From: Collimonas arenae
GTDB taxonomy: Bacteria; Pseudomonadota; Gammaproteobacteria; Burkholderiales; Burkholderiaceae_D
Assembly (NCBI RefSeq): GCF_000786695.1
Contig: NZ_CP009962.1
Location: 1,984,001 to 2,048,000 of the forward strand
Length of the DNA stretch: 64,000 nt
Direction of reading: 5' to 3'
Every line of letters begins with the position of its first letter. Within the stretch, counting starts at the first letter, position 1. Under the pieces are notes generated by a model that searched no databases, was not told where the DNA came from, and saw nothing but the letters and a program-made list of their open reading frames with translations. Positions 33,932 through 43,720 of this stretch are shown here, piece by piece. The translations under genes and the position numbers were made by a program.

Positions 33932-35185
33932 ATGGAAAAAAATCTGGCTGCGCTCAGCGCACAAAACGACAGCTTGCTCGATATGCCGCCCGCGCATGTC
34001 ACGACCGGCGAGGCATCGCCGCTACGCGCCTGGTTGTCGGTAGTGTCGGTGGCAATCGGCGCTTTCGCTTTTGTGACGACCGAATTCCTGCCGGTAGGCC
34101 TGCTGCCGCAGATCGCTGCCGATCTTGGCGTTTTGCCAGGCACCGCAGGATTGATGGTCACTACGCCCGGCATTATCGCCGCCATTTCAGCGCCGGGTTT
34201 GATGCTGGGGGCGGGGCGCATCGACCGTCGCATTATTCTGCTGGTGTTATCGATCTTGCTGCTGGCGTCGAACCTGATCTCCGCTTTCGCTCCAAGTTTT
34301 GGTATCATGTTGCTGGGGCGTGCCTTGCTTGGTGCAGCGCTCGGTGGCTTCTGGACATTGGCGCTGGCGACCTCGGGACGGCTGGTGCGGCAAGAGCATG
34401 CGGCCAAGGCGACGGCGATGATACTGAGCGGCGTTACCTTCGCCACCGTGCTAGGCGTGCCGCTCGGAACGTTTATCAGCGGGCTGTATTCCTGGCGCGC
34501 ATCTTTTATCGCGACCGGTATCCTTGCTGCCGTCGCTCTGGCTGCGCAAGCATTGTTGCTGCCGGCCTTGCCGTCCAAAGCCGCAATCCGCTTTAGCGAT
34601 CTGCGGGCTTTGCTGGGGCGTGCTACTGCGCGTAAAAGCCTGTTGATGGTGGCGCTGGTGTTTGGTGCACATTTTTCGTCTTACACCTATATCACGCCGT
34701 TTCTCGTACAAAACAACTTCAGCCTGTCGGCCATCACCACGATTTTGTTAGGTTTCGGTTTTGTCGGATTTGTCTCCAACCTGGCGATCTCGACCACCGT
34801 AACGCGTCATCTCCAGGCTTCGCTGTTCGGCATGGTTGCGATTTTATTGGTGGCTCTGGTAGCGCTGCCGCTGGTGCACACGTCGATCGCCGGGGTCTCG
34901 CTGATGGTGCTGGCGTGGGGCATTGCTTTCGGCGCGATTCCCCTGTGTCTCAGTATCTGGCTGCAACTGTCCTCGCCGGATCTGCCTGAAGCCGGTTCGG
35001 CGCTGTTTGTCAGCATCGTGCAGGTAGCGATTGCGTTGGGGTCGTTCACCGGCGGCGTGGTGGTTGATGCGGTAGGGATTCCAGCCACGCTGTGGCTGGG
35101 CGGTTTCCTGGCGCTGGCAAGCCTGGTAGTGATCGCCAGTTTCGGGATGGGTAACAAGAAGCTGGCCGATATATTGTCTAGATAA
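33932..35185 (+). CDS. MFS exporter (AraJ/DHA1-like)
   Basis: A 417-residue major facilitator transporter with about 12 hydrophobic segments after a 35-residue polar N-terminus. TTEFLPVGLLPQIAADLG in the first helix and loop and GRALLGAALGGFWTLAL in helix four are typical of AraJ/SotB-type drug and sugar efflux proteins. Substrate is unknown. It follows the Rrf2 gene and shares a putative operator with it, so expression is probably induced when that regulator senses its signal. The ATG has AGGGGAAA upstream. Confidence 0.9.
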   Translation: MEKNLAALSAQNDSLLDMPPAHVTTGEASPLRAWLSVVSVAIGAFAFVTTEFLPVGLLPQIAADLGVLPGTAGLMVTTPGIIAAISAPGLMLGAGRIDRRIILLVLSILLLASNLISAFAPSFGIMLLGRALLGAALGGFWTLALATSGRLVRQEHAAKATAMILSGVTFATVLGVPLGTFISGLYSWRASFIATGILAAVALAAQALLLPALPSKAAIRFSDLRALLGRATARKSLLMVALVFGAHFSSYTYITPFLVQNNFSLSAITTILLGFGFVGFVSNLAISTTVTRHLQASLFGMVAILLVALVALPLVHTSIAGVSLMVLAWGIAFGAIPLCLSIWLQLSSPDLPEAGSALFVSIVQVAIALGSFTGGVVVDAVGIPATLWLGGFLALASLVVIASFGMGNKKLADILSR

Positions 35186-35459
35186 GGCAGTGGCGAATCA
35201 ACTACCCGTCATGCTTTGTTGCACGAGCACAGAGGATCAGGGGTGGTTGGCGGGTTTGTTGCGGAAGTTGTTACTGGAGTTCGAGCCATGAGCCTTTCTT
35301 GCTTGCGCTCTTCAGTGAGTCGAGCACTAATTTGTGCGAACGCCCATTCAATTTTTGCGTCAGCCAATTTGTAGTGCCGTGATTTCTTGCAGGAGATTTT
35401 GCTGTGAATTGCGGGTGCCGGTGTAATTGATCGATCGTTCTATATTTCTGTATGGGCGT
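35186..35459. other. Intergenic region between the MFS gene and efp
   Basis: About 270 bases with no supported gene. Several stops occur in all frames and no repeat or homologous fragment was recognised. It ends in a bidirectional terminator. Confidence 0.5.
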
Positions 35460-35460
35460 A

Positions 35461-35496
35461 AAAAAACGCTGCGAATAAATCGGCAGCGTTTTTTTT
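35461..35496. terminator. Bidirectional terminator between the MFS gene and efp
   Basis: AAAAAACGCTGC (35461-35472) pairs with GCAGCGTTTTTT (35483-35494) around a 10-base loop. The stem is flanked by A and T runs, so a T tract follows on both strands. It can serve the MFS gene and the convergent efp. Confidence 0.9.
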
Positions 35497-35512
35497 GCAT
35501 GCGAGGAAGGTA

Positions 35513-36082
35513 TTAGACCCGCTTCTTGAACTCGTTTGTGCGCGTGTCGATTTCGATCGTGTCTTCGGAGCTGACAAACAGTGGCACCATGACGATGTGC
35601 TGATGGGCTTCGATGGCGTTTTCAATCTTGGCTTCTTTCAGGACGTTGCCTGAAGTGTTGCCTTTGACGGCTGGCTCAGAGTAGATCACCTGACGTGCGA
35701 TAGTTGTCGGCAGTTCAACCGAAATGGCCTTGCCGTCATAGAACACGGCTTCGCATTCCATACCGTCTTTCAGGTAGTGCAGGGCGTCGCCCAGGTTTTC
35801 TTCTTCGATTTCGTATTGTTCGTAGTCAGCATCCATGAACACGAACAGCGGGTCGGCGAAGTACGAATAAGTGACTGGCTTCTTGTCGAGCACGACCACG
35901 TCGAACTTGTCGTCGCCGCGGAAAACGTTTTCCTGCGGGCTGTTGGTCAGCAGGTTCTTCATCTTCCACTTGTAGGTGAAGCCCGTGCGGCTCGAGCCGT
36001 TGACGTCAGAGCGCAGGACGATCATAGGCTTGCTGTCAACCATGATAATGTTGCCGACACGAATTTCTTTTGCTGGTTTCAT
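35513..36082 (-). CDS. efp: Elongation factor P, arginine (Arg32) type
   Basis: A 189-residue three-domain EF-P that rescues ribosomes stalled at polyproline. The tip of the domain I loop reads [11 protein letters not shown], with Arg32 at the modified position instead of the Lys of the EpmA-modified type. That is the form rhamnosylated by EarP. The earP gene lies 138 bases upstream on the same strand. A bidirectional terminator follows the gene. Confidence 0.98.
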   Translation of the reverse strand: MKPAKEIRVGNIIMVDSKPMIVLRSDVNGSSRTGFTYKWKMKNLLTNSPQENVFRGDDKFDVVVLDKKPVTYSYFADPLFVFMDADYEQYEIEEENLGDALHYLKDGMECEAVFYDGKAISVELPTTIARQVIYSEPAVKGNTSGNVLKEAKIENAIEAHQHIVMVPLFVSSEDTIEIDTRTNEFKKRV

Positions 36083-36220
36083 AGCGAATATACGTAAAAA
36101 GTAGGTTGCATAAAAATCATCTGTAGCCTACTGGTAAATAGCACCGCAAGCCCACGTATGATTGAATTTTAGAATGCGTCAAAAATTAGCCCTATATTTT
36201 AACCTATTTTTCAATGCCCC

Positions 36221-37366
36221 TTACCTAACTGTTTCGGCAAACCTTAGTAAATTGGATGCCAGGTCGCCATTTGCCAACATTTTCTGCTGCCAGTCCGTAG
36301 ATAATTCGGCAATTTTCGGCAAATCCGCCTCAAATTGGGGCCAGATTGCGGACCAGTCAACGCTTTCCTTGGCGGCGGCATTCCAGCCTAGCGAGAATGC
36401 GAGCAGGCTCCCGGTTTTGGCCGTCGTCGCTTGCAGGAAGGCGTTCAGTTTGACGTGATGCAAGTTTTCGTCTTGCGGGTAGATGTGCCAGACGAACGGT
36501 TTTCCTGCCCACTGGGCGCGGACAAAGGAGTCTTCGCCCCGCACAAAATTGAGATCGCAGGCCCATAACAATTTGTCGTAGTCCGGCTGCGGCACGAACG
36601 GTAGCACGTGCACGGTCAACGCGCGGTGGGTCGCGCTGATGCCGGCTGCCGCTGCCTGGCCGACGAAGGCTTGGACGGCATCGGCGGCAACCCCTTCCGG
36701 CACAAGGCAGGTGATCGGTTTGGCGTTGCGTTGCCAGACTGCGAACAATTCAGCAACCGGGGCTTGCGGATAACAGAACAGAGAAATCTTCAGGGAAGTC
36801 ATCTCTGCAGGCGTCACGCCGAAGCGGCCAAGAAAGGCTGCCATTGCTGCGGGATCTTGCTGGAACGCCTGGCGCTCTTGTTGCAAACTGGATTCGTGCA
36901 GCAAGCCACCGGTGCGGTTAGTGAAACCGGGAAAGAAAAAATATTTTGTCAAAGACAGCGGTTGAGGCGAGGACAGGGTATGGCAACCTTCTACCCAGGT
37001 TTCCGCGCTCAGGCCTTCCAGGTTGAGCCATACAGGGCGCTGCGTCCGCTGCGACATCGCCTTGATATAGCCGGGGGGGATGTCGCAGGCAAAGAATTCG
37101 ATCACGATATCGGCGACGTCATCGGCGGCAAAGGCGCCATCCTGATCGCGCCAGTGCCTTACCGTCACGGCGTTGACCTGTTGCATTTCATGATCGATGG
37201 CGAGCTCCGGGCAAATACGCCGGAAACTTCGCAGGTCGTCTACCCACAGCGTCACGGCGACGCCATGTTCCTGCTCCAGTTGCCGCGCCAGACGCCAGCA
37301 AATCCCGATATCGCCGTAGTTGTCGACGACTTTGCAAAACAGGGCGAGCGAGGTTTGGGGATGCAT
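36221..37366 (-). CDS. earP: EF-P arginine rhamnosyltransferase EarP
   Basis: A 381-residue GT-B glycosyltransferase of the EarP family, which transfers rhamnose from dTDP-beta-L-rhamnose to Arg32 of EF-P. The diagnostic N-terminal motif FCKVVDNYGDIGICWRLARQ contains the catalytic Asp region. The late RGEDSFVRAQWAGKPFVWHIYPQ block binds the nucleotide sugar. The ATG at 37366 is used; the longer frame would begin with TTG five codons earlier. It immediately precedes efp, the classic arrangement. dTDP-rhamnose must come from genes outside the window. Confidence 0.97.
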   Translation of the reverse strand: MHPQTSLALFCKVVDNYGDIGICWRLARQLEQEHGVAVTLWVDDLRSFRRICPELAIDHEMQQVNAVTVRHWRDQDGAFAADDVADIVIEFFACDIPPGYIKAMSQRTQRPVWLNLEGLSAETWVEGCHTLSSPQPLSLTKYFFFPGFTNRTGGLLHESSLQQERQAFQQDPAAMAAFLGRFGVTPAEMTSLKISLFCYPQAPVAELFAVWQRNAKPITCLVPEGVAADAVQAFVGQAAAAGISATHRALTVHVLPFVPQPDYDKLLWACDLNFVRGEDSFVRAQWAGKPFVWHIYPQDENLHHVKLNAFLQATTAKTGSLLAFSLGWNAAAKESVDWSAIWPQFEADLPKIAELSTDWQQKMLANGDLASNLLRFAETVR

Positions 37367-37492
37367 TTTGAGATGGTTCAAGATTCAGATTTCAACAGTA
37401 GCCGGTTTTTTATTGTCCGGTGGTTTTGCATTTTGCCGGGTAGTGCAATAATGCCGTCCCCGCATGATACCTGACGACGAGGACGATGAAAG

Positions 37493-37732
37493 ATGACTAA
37501 TGAGCGTGACCTGATTGCCGACCTGACGCTGGCGGTCATCGACCTGGCAGGAGCGTTGGCGCAGATAGCGGAAACCATGCCTGCGCATACCAAGGCGCAG
37601 ATCAACGATTCGCTGAACGTAGCGGTGACCAAGCTGGAGCAGGTGGTGATTGCCATCAACGTGGCCGGCGGCGAAGAAGGTGAAGCGGATGCTGCGACCC
37701 CGGCGGACGCAGCCTGCGTAGTGCCTAGCTGA
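37493..37732 (+). CDS. Small hypothetical protein
   Basis: A 79-residue acidic, mostly helical protein (LTLAVIDLAGALAQIAETMP, then a Glu/Asp/Ala-rich tail). I do not recognise a family. It has a plausible GAAAG site before the ATG, starts divergently from earP, and ends in an eight-base overlap with the convergent DUF2867 gene. Its helix pattern and codon use look like a real gene. Confidence 0.6.
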   Translation: MTNERDLIADLTLAVIDLAGALAQIAETMPAHTKAQINDSLNVAVTKLEQVVIAINVAGGEEGEADAATPADAACVVPS

Positions 37733-38219
37733 AACTAGCGTGTTCCAGCAGATGGCGGACGATGATCCGGTGAAACGGCAGAATCGTCGTCAGGTAGGCG
37801 CGTCCCAGCAGATTGTTGGTCTTGACCAAGGTGCAAACGGTCACTAGCGTGGCAGCGCCGCCCGCCGCAAGGACCGTCACGCTGATCCTGAAATCCAGAT
37901 GCTTGTCGTTGAATCCCAGCACCACTTCCCGCGGGGATTGCGCAACGATAGGAAAACCGCCCACTTTGCCCTGCGGCGAACGCGGATCGTCCATAGCCAT
38001 CTCAACCGTCTTTAGCTGAAACAGCCTGACCACCCGGTTGCGCGCCGCCATCAGTTGCTTTATCCAGCCTGGCGGATGCTTGAGAATGGCGTCCGCCGCC
38101 TGCCGTGCCTCCAGGCCGGGAACGTCGGCCCGGACCTGGTAGGCGTCGACAAAGTCATGGCCGGGCAGGAGCGAATCGCAGCCGGGGTCAGGTGCAACGG
38201 CAAGCGCAGTGCCGTTCAT
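37725..38219 (-). CDS. DUF2867 domain protein
   Basis: A 164-residue protein of the DUF2867 family. Characteristic segments are DFVDAYQVRADVP, PPGWIKQLMAARNRVVRLF, and a hydrophobic C-terminal half ending in YLTTILPFHRIIVRHLLEHA. The function of the family is unknown. The start overlaps the cydX stop in an ATGA, so it appears translationally coupled to the cytochrome bd operon. Confidence 0.85.
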   Translation of the reverse strand: MNGTALAVAPDPGCDSLLPGHDFVDAYQVRADVPGLEARQAADAILKHPPGWIKQLMAARNRVVRLFQLKTVEMAMDDPRSPQGKVGGFPIVAQSPREVVLGFNDKHLDFRISVTVLAAGGAATLVTVCTLVKTNNLLGRAYLTTILPFHRIIVRHLLEHASFS

Positions 38220-38389
38220 TTTTTGCGGTTCCGGTTTTGTTCGTACTCGGCCGCCGCGCTTTCAAAGCGCTCGCGGGTGGTTTCTTCGTCGCGGCTGCCG
38301 AAGGCGTAGTTCGCCTCCAGCCACATGACGTTGATGATGCCGAAGGCCAGTGCCAGGCCAACCCCTAGTATCCATGCGAAATACCACAT
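38216..38389 (-). CDS. cydX: Cytochrome bd small subunit CydX
   Basis: A 57-residue protein starting MWYFAWILGVGLALAFGI, the single-helix CydX/YbgT signature, followed by NVMWLEANYAFG and a charged tail. CydX stabilises the heme environment of cytochrome bd-I. The ATG has AGGAGAAAA upstream and lies 35 bases after cydB. The stop overlaps the ATG of the DUF2867 gene by four bases. Confidence 0.93.
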   Translation of the reverse strand: MWYFAWILGVGLALAFGIINVMWLEANYAFGSRDEETTRERFESAAAEYEQNRNRKK

Positions 38390-38424
38390 AATTTTCTCCT
38401 ATTTTTACAGTGCGGCTTACCGGC

Positions 38425-39564
38425 TTAATAAGCGGTGTGTTTGTTATCTTCGATGTGCTGCAAGGTGACCTTGCCGCGCATGACCCGGTAAACCCAGGTG
38501 GTGTAGAGCATGATGATAGGCAGCATGATGACCACTACCCAGAACATGATGCCGAGCGTCTTGTGGCTCGATACCGCGTCCCAGATCGTCAGGCTGCTGT
38601 TCGGGTCCAGCGAAGACGGCATGATGAACGGGAACAATGACGCACCTGCAGTCAGTATGATCGCCGTGACGCAGAAGCCGCTCGACAGGAACGCTGCCAT
38701 GGCTTTGTTGGCGGCGCTGAACAGCACGCATAGCAAGGCGCCGGCGACGGCGATGATCGGCAAGGCCCAGATTGCGGGCCAACGCGCGTAGTTGTCGAAC
38801 CATGCGCCGTTGATGGTGGTCACTGTCTTGACGATCGGCATGAAGGCGCTATTTGCATCCGGCATACCGGTGATGCGATAACCATGGATGCCGAGCGCTA
38901 CCCAGAAACCGCCGGCAACGAACAGCACTATCGTCGCCAGCCCCGCAACCTTGGCGACGCTGCGCGCCCGTTGCGCAATCAAGGCGTCGGTCTTGACCTG
39001 CAGGTAAGCCGCGCCGTGCATCAGCAGCATGGCCACGCTCAGCAAGCCGGCCAGCAAGCCGAACGGGTTCAGCAGCTGGAAGAAGTTGCCGGTGTATTCG
39101 ACCCGCATGGTGTCGTCGTAGTGGAACGGTACGCCGAGGAACAGGTTGCCGAACGCCACGCCGAAAATCAACGGTGGCACGAAGCCGCCGGCGAACAGTC
39201 CCCAATCCCAGGCATTGCGCCAACGCGTGTCGGCTACCTTGCTGCGGTAGTCGAAGCCGACCGGGCGGAAGAATAGCGAGAATAACAAGAGCATCAAGGC
39301 GACATAGAATCCCGAGAACGCTGCGCCGTACACCAGCGGCCAGGCCGCGAAAATCGCACCACCGGCGGTGATGAACCAGGTCTGGTTGCCTTCCCAGGTG
39401 CTGCCGATCGAGTTGATCACGACCCGCCGTTCGGCGTCGGTCTTGCCGATGAAAGGCAGCATCATGCCGACGCCGAAATCGAAGCCGTCGGTCAGGGCGA
39501 AGCCGATCAGCAATACACCGACAAAGCCCCACCAGATGATCTTTAAGGTTTCATAATCAAACAT
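38425..39564 (-). CDS. cydB: Cytochrome bd ubiquinol oxidase subunit II
   Basis: A 379-residue integral membrane subunit with about nine helices. The N-terminus [19 protein letters not shown], the [12 protein letters not shown] motif and the internal [18 protein letters not shown] block are typical of CydB. It forms the quinol oxidase dimer with CydA, reducing oxygen with high affinity. It starts 11 bases after cydA in the cyd operon. Confidence 0.98.
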   Translation of the reverse strand: MFDYETLKIIWWGFVGVLLIGFALTDGFDFGVGMMLPFIGKTDAERRVVINSIGSTWEGNQTWFITAGGAIFAAWPLVYGAAFSGFYVALMLLLFSLFFRPVGFDYRSKVADTRWRNAWDWGLFAGGFVPPLIFGVAFGNLFLGVPFHYDDTMRVEYTGNFFQLLNPFGLLAGLLSVAMLLMHGAAYLQVKTDALIAQRARSVAKVAGLATIVLFVAGGFWVALGIHGYRITGMPDANSAFMPIVKTVTTINGAWFDNYARWPAIWALPIIAVAGALLCVLFSAANKAMAAFLSSGFCVTAIILTAGASLFPFIMPSSLDPNSSLTIWDAVSSHKTLGIMFWVVVIMLPIIMLYTTWVYRVMRGKVTLQHIEDNKHTAY

Positions 39565-39575
39565 TGTCGCTCCCT

Positions 39576-41168
39576 TTATGCTTTGATAGTGGCGTCGTTA
39601 GCGACGGCCGATTGCTCCAGCCGTTCCCAGTGGTACTTGCCGGTATGCAGGCTGCTCGGGCCGCGGCGGGCGTACTTCACCATCAGTATCATTTCAATGA
39701 TGAACAGGAAGGTATAGAAGCCGAGGAAGCCGGCCAGGCTGAAGTACAAGCTGCCAGGTTGCAGGGTCGAAGCCGACAGGTGGGTCGGCAATACGCCCGA
39801 GATGGTCCATGGCTGGCGGCCGTATTCAGCCAGCAGCCAGCCCAGTTCGATAGCGACCCAGGGCAGGGGAATGCTGTACACCGCCAGGCGCAGCAGCCAG
39901 CGCTGCTTGGCCAGTTGCTTGCGGATCAGGAAGTAGAACGAGCAAGAGAAGATGAACAGGAACAGCATGCCCAGTCCGACCATCAGCCGGAACGACCAGA
40001 ACATCGGCGCGATTTTCGGGAAGGTGTCGTTGACCGCCATGGCGATCTGTTCAGGTGTGGCATCGACGACGTTGGGCGTGTACTTCTTCAGTAGCAAGCC
40101 ATAGCCGAGATCGTCTTTCAGCTTGTCGAAACCGGCAACCGCTTCGGACGACTTGTCGCCGGACTTGAGGCGGGTCAGGGCAGCATAGGCCAGCATGCCG
40201 TTGCGGATGCGTACCTCATGCTCTGTCTTCAGGTCCTTGATGCCGGTGATCTGCTTGTCTGTGGAGCGGGTGCCGATCAAGCCCAGCACATAAGGAATCT
40301 TGATGGCGTAGTCGGTGCGCTGCTCTTTCTCGTTCGGCCAGCCGACAACGGTGATGCCGGCCGGCGCCGGCTCGGTATGCCATTCGGCTTCCATCGCCGC
40401 CAGTTTGACCTTGTTGACTTCGCCAGCGGTATAACCGGATTCATCGCCGAGTACGATCACCGACAGGGTCGAAGCCAGTCCGAAGCCGGCAGCGATGGCG
40501 AACGAGCGCAGGGCGAACGCGGTGTCGCGTCCTCGCAGCAGATAAAAGGCGGAGATGCCAAGTACGAACATGGATGCGGCCACATATCCGGCCGACAGCG
40601 TGTGCACGAACTTGACCTGGGCTACCGGATTGAAGATGACGTCGGCGATGCTGGTCAGTTCCATGCGCATGGTTTCATAGTTGAACTCGGCGCCGACCGG
40701 ATTGTTCATCCAGCCGTTGGCGATCAGGATCCATAGCGCCGACAGGCTGGAGCCTAGCGCCACCAGGAAAGTGATCAGCAAATGCTGGACCCGCGACAGG
40801 CGGTCCCAACCGAAGAAGAACAAGCCGACGAAGGTTGATTCAAGGAAGAACGCCATCATCCCCTCGATCGCCAGCGGCGTGCCGAAGATGTCGCCGACAT
40901 AGTGCGAGTAGTAGGACCAGTTGGTGCCGAACTGGAATTCCAGGGTGATGCCGGTAGCGATCCCCATGGCGAAATTGATGCCGAACAGCTTGCCCCAGAA
41001 ACGTGTCATGTCCTTGTAGATCGGGCTGCCGGTCATCACGTAGACCGACTCCATGATCACCAGGATCCATGCCAGCCCCAATGTGAGCGGTACGAATAGA
41101 AAATGGAACATCGCGGTCGCCGCGAACTGCAGGCGAGAGAGGGCGACGACTTCATCAATAGGAATCAT
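39576..41168 (-). CDS. cydA: Cytochrome bd ubiquinol oxidase subunit I
   Basis: A 530-residue heme-bearing subunit. His22 in [16 protein letters not shown] corresponds to the high-spin heme ligand of E. coli CydA. The quinol-binding Q-loop follows ([19 protein letters not shown]), and the late [18 protein letters not shown] motif is conserved. It oxidises ubiquinol and reduces oxygen without pumping protons. The start overlaps the cydP stop by four bases. Confidence 0.98.
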   Translation of the reverse strand: MIPIDEVVALSRLQFAATAMFHFLFVPLTLGLAWILVIMESVYVMTGSPIYKDMTRFWGKLFGINFAMGIATGITLEFQFGTNWSYYSHYVGDIFGTPLAIEGMMAFFLESTFVGLFFFGWDRLSRVQHLLITFLVALGSSLSALWILIANGWMNNPVGAEFNYETMRMELTSIADVIFNPVAQVKFVHTLSAGYVAASMFVLGISAFYLLRGRDTAFALRSFAIAAGFGLASTLSVIVLGDESGYTAGEVNKVKLAAMEAEWHTEPAPAGITVVGWPNEKEQRTDYAIKIPYVLGLIGTRSTDKQITGIKDLKTEHEVRIRNGMLAYAALTRLKSGDKSSEAVAGFDKLKDDLGYGLLLKKYTPNVVDATPEQIAMAVNDTFPKIAPMFWSFRLMVGLGMLFLFIFSCSFYFLIRKQLAKQRWLLRLAVYSIPLPWVAIELGWLLAEYGRQPWTISGVLPTHLSASTLQPGSLYFSLAGFLGFYTFLFIIEMILMVKYARRGPSSLHTGKYHWERLEQSAVANDATIKA

Positions 41169-41392
41169 TGGCGGGTCTCCGAAGGGGAAAGGTGGGAAGG
41201 GATCGCGGCAGGCGGAGCGCTGAGGAAGTGTTGCTCCACCAGCTCAGTAGGCATGCGCATTTTTTTTGTTTGCGGTTCAGAGAAGAAGGCCTTCCAGAGC
41301 ACGGTCAGCAGTGCAATCTTGACCGCCAGGATCAGGATGATCTCGACTGCCAGCGGCAAGCGCGTAAAACGTTTGGTTAAGGCGAAAGACAT
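41165..41392 (-). CDS. cydP: Cytochrome oxidase small subunit CydP
   Basis: A 75-residue protein with one transmembrane helix (LAVEIILILAVKIALLTVLW) and a polar C-terminus. Both the sequence and the position directly upstream of cydA match the CydP putative small subunit found with proteobacterial cyd operons. It overlaps cydA by an ATGA. Confidence 0.88.
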   Translation of the reverse strand: MSFALTKRFTRLPLAVEIILILAVKIALLTVLWKAFFSEPQTKKMRMPTELVEQHFLSAPPAAIPSHLSPSETRQ

Positions 41393-41399
41393 AGGGCGT

Positions 41400-42059
41400 C
41401 TACTCCTTCAGCTTTGCGTTCTGGTGCACATCTGGGTGATCGCTGCTGCTCTTGGTCTTGCTGCCTGAGCCAGGCATGCGGAATTTGTCGCGTACATCCA
41501 GCAGCTTCTTGACCTTGGAGCCCATCTTCATCAGCGAAGCCAGGGTTTCCGGGGAGAGGCGCTGTACATCGTCAAACCAGGAGCTGGATAATTCGATCAG
41601 ATTGTACATTTCCCGCATCCGCTGCTGTGCCTGCACGTCGGTTTCGTTTGCAGGATTTTCCAGCAGCGCATCGCGCAACATCGACAAGGTCGGCTCAATT
41701 TCACGACGCCGGCGTTCTTCCAGCAACGTCTTGAAAATGTCCCAGATATCTTTCGGCGGTTCGAAATACTCGCGGCGATCGCCGGGGTGATGCAACAGCT
41801 TGACCAGGCGCCAGGATTGCAGTTCTTTGAGACCCATGCTGACATTAGAGCGCGAGAACGTCAGGTACTCGGCAATCTGGTCTGCGTTCAGCGGTTGCCC
41901 AAGGACGTAAAGTAACGCATAAATCTGGCCAACGGTGCGATTGATGCCCCAGCGGCTGCCCATTTCACCGAAGTGCGAGATGAAGCGCTGGGTCAGCGGC
42001 GTCAGGGGAGTGAGCGGGGCGCTTGCCCCTGCTGTGTTGCCGGGAGGGATGGTATGCAT
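41400..42059 (-). CDS. GbsR/MarR-family transcriptional regulator of the cyd operon
   Basis: A 219-residue winged-helix regulator of the GbsR type. The N-terminal part has FISHFGEMGSRWGINRTVGQIYALLYV, and the recognition helix is YLTFSRSNVSMGLKELQSW. A C-terminal helical extension follows. It is the first gene of the operon, with cydP starting seven bases after its stop. An 18-base perfect palindrome 12 bases upstream of its ATG is the obvious operator, suggesting autoregulation of the whole cyd unit. Confidence 0.92.
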   Translation of the reverse strand: MHTIPPGNTAGASAPLTPLTPLTQRFISHFGEMGSRWGINRTVGQIYALLYVLGQPLNADQIAEYLTFSRSNVSMGLKELQSWRLVKLLHHPGDRREYFEPPKDIWDIFKTLLEERRRREIEPTLSMLRDALLENPANETDVQAQQRMREMYNLIELSSSWFDDVQRLSPETLASLMKMGSKVKKLLDVRDKFRMPGSGSKTKSSSDHPDVHQNAKLKE

Positions 42060-42071
42060 GATATTTTGAAT

Positions 42072-42089
42072 TTTCAGTAATTACTGAAA
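42072..42089. promoter_or_regulatory. Palindromic operator of the cyd operon
   Basis: TTTCAGTAATTACTGAAA is a perfect 18-base palindrome 12 bases before the regulator ATG, in AT-rich promoter DNA. Its length and symmetry suit a MarR/GbsR dimer. Confidence 0.75.
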
Positions 42090-42166
42090 TATAAGATAAA
42101 GCAGGAATATATGCAAGCAAAATGCTGTGCCGCATCATGGCGAAAGCAACCGTAAAGTGACGCCGA

Positions 42167-42380
42167 AGTGGGTCAGTTTTAAACGCAAATCAACACTGCC
42201 ATAACCAGCTCCTGTGGAAGATCCTCCGAGGAGTGTCGGTGCACAGCACGAAGAGAACGCCATTGAGGACACGCTCGTCCTCCAGCCGAGGACAAGCGCT
42301 TCACGCGACCGGTGAGTCTTAGGCAGCAAGGGTTCCATACCCTTGAACAGGGATAAGCGGAGTTCTTGATGTCGGGCCAT
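42167..42380 (-). mobile_element. Chimeric insertion-sequence remnant (IS5-type transposase plus IS21-like end)
   Basis: Read on the minus strand, 42380-42195 carries decayed pieces of an IS5-family transposase N-terminus (LRLSLFKGMEPLLPKTHRSR, then in another frame DERVLNGVLFVLC and EDLPQEL). It runs into a 34-base stretch (42167-42200) similar to the sequence at 50322-50355, which resembles the terminal binding-site repeats of IS21-family elements (GTGGGTCAGTTTT core). Frames are broken, so nothing is functional. It marks the left edge of the mosaic region. Confidence 0.6.
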
Positions 42381-42541
42381 AGAACATCACATGGCTATTA
42401 CCGACCGGACCTCAAGGAATTTTGTTAGCAGCTCTTAAATGGAGCTGCCTTCTCGAAAGCCAGGACGACTCAGTGAATCCTGCGGGACAGGGGTTTTTGC
42501 AACTGACTGCACACACTATTATGAATATAACTAATGATTTT

Positions 42542-42556
42542 ATGAGATCAATTCAT
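42542..42556. promoter_or_regulatory. MetR box upstream of mesX
   Basis: ATGAGATCAATTCAT fits ATGAG-N5-TTCAT, close to the MetR consensus TGAA-N5-TTCA. It lies about 155 bases before the mesX start. Identical-arm sites occur upstream of queH and of the metR-like gene. Confidence 0.75.
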
Positions 42557-42709
42557 TTTTATTCATCAATGGCTCAGCATAGAATTCGCCTTCGTTATCG
42601 ACAATATAAAAACTACTGAGTAAAAAAAACAGAAAAGAAAATTGGGAAGTACTGAAAAAGCAAGAAATAAACGCAGGTTTTATCTTAGAAATTAGGCTGG
42701 CAGATCACC

Positions 42710-43693
42710 ATGAGTAAAGAATTTACATTTGCTATTAAGAGCATTTGTTTCGATGAAGACTATCTCCCTGCAGACAATACGCGTGTCACGACCAACTTTG
42801 CTAATTTAGCCAGAGGAAAGAGTCGCCAGGAGAATTTACGCAACACCTTGAGGATGATTGACAATCGTTTCAATGCCTTGGCGCATTGGGATAACCCCAA
42901 AGGCGACCGTTATACTGTCAAACTTGAAATCATTTCCGTTGAAATGAATATTGATGGTGAAAGCAGTGGTAATGCGCTCCCTCTGATTGAAATATTGAAA
43001 ACGAATATTGTTGATCAAAAAACTAACGAACGCATCGAGGGCATTGTAGGGAATAATTTTTCCTCTTACGTGCGAGATTATGACTTTAGTGTGCGATTGC
43101 TGGAACACGGTAAGAATCAGTCTGAATTCAGCACTCCAGATAATTTTGGAGATCTGCATGGAAAGCTATTTAAGTGCTTCGTGAATTCAAACACTTACAA
43201 AGATCATTTCAATAAACCGCCCGTTATATGCCTAAGTGTTTCGAGTAGTAAGACCTATCAGCGGACTGAAAATCAGCATCCTGTATTGGGTGTCGAATAC
43301 CAGCAAGATGAATATTCCTTGACTGACGAATATTTCAAAAAAATGGGGTTGAAGGTTCGCTATTTCATGCCTCCGAATAGCGTTGCGCCTTTGGCTTTTT
43401 ATTTTGCCGGCGATTTGCTTGGTGATTACACCAATCTTGAACTTATCAGCACCATCAGCACGATGGATACCTTCCAAAAAATTTACCGACCTGAGATTTA
43501 CAACGCGAATTCTGCAGCCGGAAAATCCTATCAACCAAGTTTGAAGCACCAGGATTTTTCATTAACTCGAATTGTTTATGATCGAGAAGAACGTAGCCGG
43601 CTGGCTATTGAGCAGGGAAGGTTTGTTGAGGAGCACTTTATCAAGCCATACCAATCTATTCTTGAGCAGTGGTCCGCTAACTACGCTCTTTGA
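42710..43693 (+). CDS. mesX: DUF1852 protein, MesX-type partner of methionine synthase
   Basis: A 327-residue DUF1852 protein. It starts EFTFAIKSICFDEDYLPAD and includes TTNFANLARGKSRQENLRNTL, typical of the family, and has no signal peptide. Genetic work by Price and colleagues showed that DUF1852 (MesX) is required by the oxygen-dependent core methionine synthase MesD, which it almost always neighbours, as here (27 bases apart). Its biochemical role is unclear. Base composition is clearly more AT-rich than that of surrounding genes, suggesting recent transfer. A MetR box lies upstream. Confidence 0.88.
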   Translation: MSKEFTFAIKSICFDEDYLPADNTRVTTNFANLARGKSRQENLRNTLRMIDNRFNALAHWDNPKGDRYTVKLEIISVEMNIDGESSGNALPLIEILKTNIVDQKTNERIEGIVGNNFSSYVRDYDFSVRLLEHGKNQSEFSTPDNFGDLHGKLFKCFVNSNTYKDHFNKPPVICLSVSSSKTYQRTENQHPVLGVEYQQDEYSLTDEYFKKMGLKVRYFMPPNSVAPLAFYFAGDLLGDYTNLELISTISTMDTFQKIYRPEIYNANSAAGKSYQPSLKHQDFSLTRIVYDREERSRLAIEQGRFVEEHFIKPYQSILEQWSANYAL

Positions 43694-43720
43694 CTAATCA
43701 AAAACACCAGGTCGTCTATT

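Noticed and set aside
42135..42380. An 81-residue protein-coding gene on the minus strand
   Set aside because: It is explained as fused, frame-broken pieces of an IS5-type transposase and an IS21-like end.
42422..42619. A 65-residue gene upstream of mesX
   Set aside because: No recognisable domain or ribosome-binding site, and it spans the MetR box and AT-rich promoter DNA.
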